A stretch of DNA of 64,000 nt from an uncultured Acetatifactor sp. (GTDB taxonomy: Bacteria > Bacillota > Clostridia > Lachnospirales > Lachnospiraceae): NCBI RefSeq assembly GCF_910585425.1, contig NZ_CAJUCP010000002.1, positions 1-64,000 on the forward strand, in the 5' to 3' direction. Shown piece after piece: positions 60,201-64,000 of the stretch. The translations under genes were made by a program, and so were the position numbers. The notes beneath the pieces are model-generated. The model made no database searches, had not been told where the DNA came from, and saw only the letters and a program-made list of their open reading frames with translations. The stretch's first letter is position 1, and the number at the start of each line of letters is the position of its first letter.

Positions 60201-61133
60201 ATGGGCAAGCCTTTGATATTCAATATCCAGAAATATTCCATCCACGACGGCGAGGGCATCCGCACCACCGTCTTTTTCAAGGGCTGCCCGCTCTCCTGTT
60301 CCTGGTGCCACAATCCAGAGAGCCAGCGCTTTGATAAGGAACTGCTCTTCCACTCTGACCGCTGCACAGGCTGCGGCGCATGCAGCACGGTCTGTGCCCG
60401 GAAGGCCATTTCCATGGAGGGTCTGTCGCCGCCCCCAGAAACCATCCCCCGCCTGGACCGGACCCTGTGCCGGGTATGCGGCGCATGCACGACTGCCTGT
60501 CCCCACAGCGCCCGGGAGATAGCCGGAAAGGAATACGAGCTCCCCGCCCTGATCCGGGAGCTGGAAAAGGACCGGATGTTCTATGAACGGTCCGGCGGCG
60601 GCATCACCCTCTCCGGCGGCGAACCCCTGGCCCAGGACATGGACTACATAGAGGAGCTGGCCAGGCGCCTGCACGCAAAAGGCTACAGCGTGGACATCGA
60701 TACCTGCGGCTGCGTCCCCTACGAGCATATCCGGCGGGTGCTCCCCTATGCTGACACCTTCCTCTACGACATCAAGCTCTTCGATTCCCAGGCCCACAGG
60801 AAGTACACAGGCGTGGACAACGGACTGATCCTGGAGAACCTGAAGGCCCTGAGCGCGGACGGCGGGAAGATTCGGCTCCGCCTCCCCCTGATCGACGGGG
60901 TGAACGCCACCGAAAAGCATCTCACCGACATCATTCTATTCCTGCAGGACAATACAATCCGTCCGAACCGCATCCATCTGCTGAAATACCACAGTACCGG
61001 CAGCGGAAAATACGCCAGGTTGGACCGCCTCTACGACGGGACTTCCATGGCAGAGCCGGATGCCGGATGGCTCTGCCGGGCCCAGGATTTGTTCCGGCAC
61101 AGCGGTTTCCAAAATATCCAGATAGGAGGTTAA
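60201..61133 (+). CDS. Glycyl-radical enzyme activase for HypD
   Basis: A 310-residue radical SAM enzyme that installs the glycyl radical on its partner. It has the SAM cluster motif CPLSCSWC (Cys29, 33, 36) and two ferredoxin-type clusters (Cys55/58/61/65 in CTGCGACSTVC and Cys90/93/96/100 in CRVCGACTTAC). GGGITLSGGEPLAQD follows. The ATG at 60201 follows GAGGAG at good spacing; a TTG at 60192 is the alternative. The stop is 3 bp before hypD, so the two are co-translated. Confidence 0.93.
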   Translation: MGKPLIFNIQKYSIHDGEGIRTTVFFKGCPLSCSWCHNPESQRFDKELLFHSDRCTGCGACSTVCARKAISMEGLSPPPETIPRLDRTLCRVCGACTTACPHSAREIAGKEYELPALIRELEKDRMFYERSGGGITLSGGEPLAQDMDYIEELARRLHAKGYSVDIDTCGCVPYEHIRRVLPYADTFLYDIKLFDSQAHRKYTGVDNGLILENLKALSADGGKIRLRLPLIDGVNATEKHLTDIILFLQDNTIRPNRIHLLKYHSTGSGKYARLDRLYDGTSMAEPDAGWLCRAQDLFRHSGFQNIQIGG

Positions 61134-61136
61134 CGA

Positions 61137-63518
61137 ATGGCAAAGACCAAGGAACGCGGCATGAACGACCGCATCAAGAGGCTCAGGAAACTGAGCACCG
61201 AGACCCAGCCCCACATCTACATAGAGCGCGCCGTCCTGGAGACTGAGGCCTATCAGATGTACGAGGGCAAGGTGTCCGTCCCGGAGCTGAGGGCCCTGGT
61301 GCTGAAACATTTTTTCACCCATAAAAAGCTCTACATCGGAGAGGATGAGCTCATCGTAGGGGAAAAGGGCGATTACCCCCAGGCCGCCCCCACCTTTCCG
61401 GAGCTGTGCTGCCATACCCTGGAAGACATGCACAATATGAATGACCGTTCCGTAGTCAATTTCACCGTGACAGAGGACGACCTGAAGATCCAGGAGGAGC
61501 AGATCATCCCCTACTGGGAAGACCGCTCCATGCGCCGCCGCATCTTAGACAGCATGACGGAGGAGTGGAAGGAGGCCTACGCCGCCAGCATCTTCACGGA
61601 ATTCATGGAGCAGCGGGGCCCGGGGCACACCGTGGGCTCCGTGAAGCTGTACGAGAAGGGCTATCTGGACTATCAGGAGGACATCAAGACAGCCCTGGAC
61701 AGGCTGGACTATCAGAAGGATCCGGAGGCCCTGAACAAGCGGGACCAGTTAAACGCCATGTCCATCGCCTGCGAGGCCATCATGATCCTTGGGAGGCGCT
61801 ACGGGGAGCTGGCCAGGCAGATGGCCCGGGACTGCGCCGACGAGACCCGCAGAAAAGAGCTGCTGCAGATCGCCGCCAACTGTGACATAGTGCCCGCCCA
61901 TAAGCCGGAGACCTTCTACCAGGCCATCCAGACCTACTGGTTCACCCATCTGGCCGTGACCACGGAGCTAAACCCCTGGGACGCCTATTCCCCGGGACAT
62001 TTCGACCAGCACCTGGGCCCCTTCTACGACAGGGATACGGAGGCCGGGATACTCACCAGGGACCAGGCATTGGAGCTGATGGAGTGCCTGTGGGTGAAAT
62101 TCTACAACCAGCCCGCGCCCCCCAAGGTGGGCGTCACCTTAAAGGAGAGCAGCACCTACACGGACTTCGCCAATATCAACACCGGCGGCATCACCCCGGA
62201 GGGCGAGGACGGCGTGAACGAAGTGTCGTATATCATTCTGGATTGTATGGACGAAATGCAGTTAGTCCAGCCAAACTCCAATGTCCAGATCAGCCGCAAG
62301 AATCCCCGCAGGTTCCTGAAGCGGGCCTGCGAGATTGCCCGCAAGGGCTGGGGGCAGCCTGCCTTCTACAACACGGAAGCCATCATCCAGGAGCTGCTGA
62401 ATGCCGGAAAAACGTTGGAAGACGCACGGCAGGGCGGATGCTCTGGCTGCGTGGAGACCGGGGCTTTCGGCAATGAGGCCTATATCCTCCTGGGCTATTT
62501 CAACCTGCCCAAGGTCTTCGAGCTGACCCTCTTTAACGGCGTGGACCCCATGACCGGAAAGCAGCTTGGCCCCAGGACAGGCGAGGCAAAGGACTTCCAG
62601 ACCTTCGACCAGCTCTGGGAGGCCTATACGAAGCAGATCGACCACTTCCTGGACATCAAGGTGCGGGGCTCCAATGTAATCGAGTCCCTGTACGCCAAAT
62701 ACATGCCCGTGCCCTTCCTCTCCGTCCTGACCAACGACTGCATCGCGGCGGGGAAGGACTACAATGCAGGCGGCGCGCGGTACAACACCAGCGTCATCCA
62801 GGGCGTGGGCACAGGCACCATCGCGGACTGCCTGTCCGCCGTGAAATACAATGTGTACGACCATGGCAACTGCACCATGGAGGAGCTGCTGGCGGCCATG
62901 AAGGAGGATTTCCGGGGCCATGAAAGGCTCCTGAACCTGGTGCGCAACCATACGCCCAAGTACGGAAACGATGACGACTACGCGGACAATCTCATGCGGA
63001 AGGTGTTCAACTATTTCCTGGACAATGTGTCGGGCAGGCCCAACATGCGGGGCGGCACCTACCGGGTGGATATGCTGCCCACCACCTGCCATGTGTACTT
63101 CGGGGACGTGATGATCGCCAGCCCCAACGGCCGCCTGGCCCACAAGCCCGTGTCCGAGGGCATCTCCCCGGAGAAGGGGGCGGACAGGAACGGCCCCACC
63201 GCAGTGATCAAGTCCTGCGCCAAGATGGACCATCTCAAGACCGGGGGCACATTGCTGAACCAGAAGTTCACCCCCCAGGTGGTGGCCGGGGAGGAGGGCC
63301 TGAACCATATGGCAGACCTGATCCGCACCTATTTCGACATGGACGGCCATCACATCCAGTTCAATGTGGTGGGGAGGGAGACGCTGCTGGCGGCCCAGAA
63401 GAACCCGGAGGAATACCGGGACCTGATCGTCCGTGTGGCGGGATACAGCGACTACTTCCGCAACCTGGATAAGCCCCTCCAGGATGAGATCATCGAGCGG
63501 ACAGAGCAGGGTTTTTAG
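61137..63518 (+). CDS. hypD: trans-4-hydroxy-L-proline dehydratase
   Basis: A 793-residue glycyl-radical enzyme that dehydrates trans-4-hydroxyproline to pyrroline-5-carboxylate in the cytoplasm under anoxia. Thiyl Cys438 and Glu440 are in CSGCVETG, and radical Gly769 is in RVAGYSD. With a constant offset of 4, these and His164, Asp282, Asp343, Phe344 and Tyr454 match the C. difficile HypD residues as I recall them (Cys434, Glu436, Gly765 and the substrate pocket). The pyruvate formate-lyase double-Cys motif is absent. GGAGG of the ribosome site lies inside the end of the activase gene. A terminator follows. No pyrroline-5-carboxylate reductase gene is in the window. Confidence 0.93.
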   Translation: MAKTKERGMNDRIKRLRKLSTETQPHIYIERAVLETEAYQMYEGKVSVPELRALVLKHFFTHKKLYIGEDELIVGEKGDYPQAAPTFPELCCHTLEDMHNMNDRSVVNFTVTEDDLKIQEEQIIPYWEDRSMRRRILDSMTEEWKEAYAASIFTEFMEQRGPGHTVGSVKLYEKGYLDYQEDIKTALDRLDYQKDPEALNKRDQLNAMSIACEAIMILGRRYGELARQMARDCADETRRKELLQIAANCDIVPAHKPETFYQAIQTYWFTHLAVTTELNPWDAYSPGHFDQHLGPFYDRDTEAGILTRDQALELMECLWVKFYNQPAPPKVGVTLKESSTYTDFANINTGGITPEGEDGVNEVSYIILDCMDEMQLVQPNSNVQISRKNPRRFLKRACEIARKGWGQPAFYNTEAIIQELLNAGKTLEDARQGGCSGCVETGAFGNEAYILLGYFNLPKVFELTLFNGVDPMTGKQLGPRTGEAKDFQTFDQLWEAYTKQIDHFLDIKVRGSNVIESLYAKYMPVPFLSVLTNDCIAAGKDYNAGGARYNTSVIQGVGTGTIADCLSAVKYNVYDHGNCTMEELLAAMKEDFRGHERLLNLVRNHTPKYGNDDDYADNLMRKVFNYFLDNVSGRPNMRGGTYRVDMLPTTCHVYFGDVMIASPNGRLAHKPVSEGISPEKGADRNGPTAVIKSCAKMDHLKTGGTLLNQKFTPQVVAGEEGLNHMADLIRTYFDMDGHHIQFNVVGRETLLAAQKNPEEYRDLIVRVAGYSDYFRNLDKPLQDEIIERTEQGF

Positions 63519-63527
63519 CAACAGATC

Positions 63528-63557
63528 GGGGAGCCGTCCTTACGACAGCTCCCCTTT
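63528..63557 (+). terminator. Terminator of hypD
   Basis: GGGGAGC (63528-63534) pairs with GCTCCCC (63548-63554), with an inner GTC/GAC pair, followed by TTT. It lies just after the hypD stop. The next 150 bp up to 63705 hold nothing I recognise. Confidence 0.75.
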
Positions 63558-63705
63558 CAACGCCCCAGTGCCCCGACGCCGGAATCCTTGAGCAATCAGC
63601 CCTGGCTGACCACCCCAATACTGCGTGTCGTCAGTGGACGATGCCTTGTGCTGGCGCGGACATCGTGCACTGATTACGCGGGAATTCATGTACTAGCCGG
63701 ATTCT

Positions 63706-64000
63706 TCAAAATAGTGTCAATTGTTCATATTTTTCCGGAAATTCATGCAAATATTGAAAGCAGGCATCCACGTCATGGAGGATTCCATGCCTCTCGCAGA
63801 CCCTGCGGAAAATCCCCATGAGCTCGCCGTTCCTGTCGCTGGCCAGCTCATAGGCGTACCCGTATTTCTGATGATATTTCTGCCGCAGGCCCGGGAAGTG
63901 CCTGTCCAGCGCCTGATAATAATACTCCCTGTCCCCCTCCCGCAGGGTCATCCCCATGCCGAAGCAGATGATTCCCCTCACCCTTGCCCGGACGCAGTAT
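63706..64000 (-). CDS. SPL-family radical SAM protein, C-terminal part
   Basis: The frame is open to the window edge, so only about 98 C-terminal residues are present. IICFGMGMTLREGDREYYYQ, then LDRHFPGLRQKYHQKYGYAY and a final EQLTLF match the C-terminus of SPL-like radical SAM proteins. The radical SAM core and CxxxCxxC motif lie beyond the window. Confidence rests on the tail pattern alone. Confidence 0.65.
   Translation of the reverse strand, partial: YCVRARVRGIICFGMGMTLREGDREYYYQALDRHFPGLRQKYHQKYGYAYELASDRNGELMGIFRRVCERHGILHDVDACFQYLHEFPEKYEQLTLF

Noticed and set aside
61137..63518. Pyruvate formate-lyase or glycerol dehydratase
   Set aside because: The adjacent double-Cys of pyruvate formate-lyase is missing, and the active-site residues line up with HypD at a constant offset.
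1..64000. tRNA or rRNA genes
   Set aside because: I noticed no cloverleaf-like or rRNA-like stretch when reading intergenic regions, though a tRNAscan-type search was not possible.

Overview
The window looks like chromosomal DNA of a gut-type Lachnospiraceae (Clostridia, Bacillota). The evidence is strong AGGAGG-type ribosome binding sites, a SipL-like spore coat protein, a SpoIIQ-like M23 protein, sortase pili with SpaA/Cna-type proteins, a BTAD regulator, and a glycyl-radical hydroxyproline dehydratase. Base composition is GC-rich overall. Several AT-richer patches (about 17.8-22.8 kb, 30.2-31.4 kb, 44.2-46.6 kb) look acquired. I saw no rRNA, tRNA or CRISPR array.

Left part (0-8.8 kb): a DUF4143 ATPase with a broken C-terminus diverges from a P-loop kinase-like gene. 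An ABC-F ATPase follows, then a co-directional housekeeping run (ispE, a GntR regulator, a small exported protein, murI, a DUF1934 protein) and a lone hypothetical gene.

Pilus locus (8.8-26.7 kb): one leftward operon of about 16.5 kb. In transcription order it encodes a 1977-residue LPETG adhesin with twelve His/Cys repeats, an LPSTG major pilin, a class C sortase, an unanchored pilin-like protein, two SipW/TasA-type secreted proteins, a fused two-protein anchor gene, a SipW-like signal peptidase, an AP2-domain gene that has replaced most of a class B sortase, a BTAD regulator and a frameshifted last gene. Upstream lies the most interesting feature of the window. Two 26-bp sites (10-bp arms around a 6-bp spacer) stand in inverted orientation about 360 bp apart. 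They enclose a near-consensus promoter (TTGAAA, 17 bp, TATAAT) and abut a tyrosine recombinase gene. As assembled the promoter points away from the operon. I read this as a phase-variable invertible promoter for the pilus locus, captured in the OFF state.

Middle (26.8-44 kb): a SipL-like spore protein, pyrD/pyrK and pyrC separated by an AT-rich insert with a frameshifted gene, a PrcB-type lipoprotein, plsC, a VanRS-like two-component system, murF and ddl separated by a 66-67 bp tandem array, an amidohydrolase, a SpoIIQ-like protein, an EF-hand protein and an SseB-like protein.

Right part (44-64 kb): a perfect 28-bp inverted repeat, an HD hydrolase/YwgA-like pair, an FHA protein with a two-gene ABC exporter and a glycosyltransferase, an AgrC/AgrA-type (GHKL/LytTR) two-component system, an autoregulated TetR-DUF2871 unit, an AAA-ATPase/PD-(D/E)XK protein, a sugar isomerase-like/oxidoreductase pair, a bicistronic pair of tiny ORFs, the hypD activase and hypD, and the 3' end of an SPL-family radical SAM gene cut by the window edge.

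Several genes carry single-base frameshifts or in-frame low-complexity insertions. Real decay and assembly error cannot be separated from this sequence alone.
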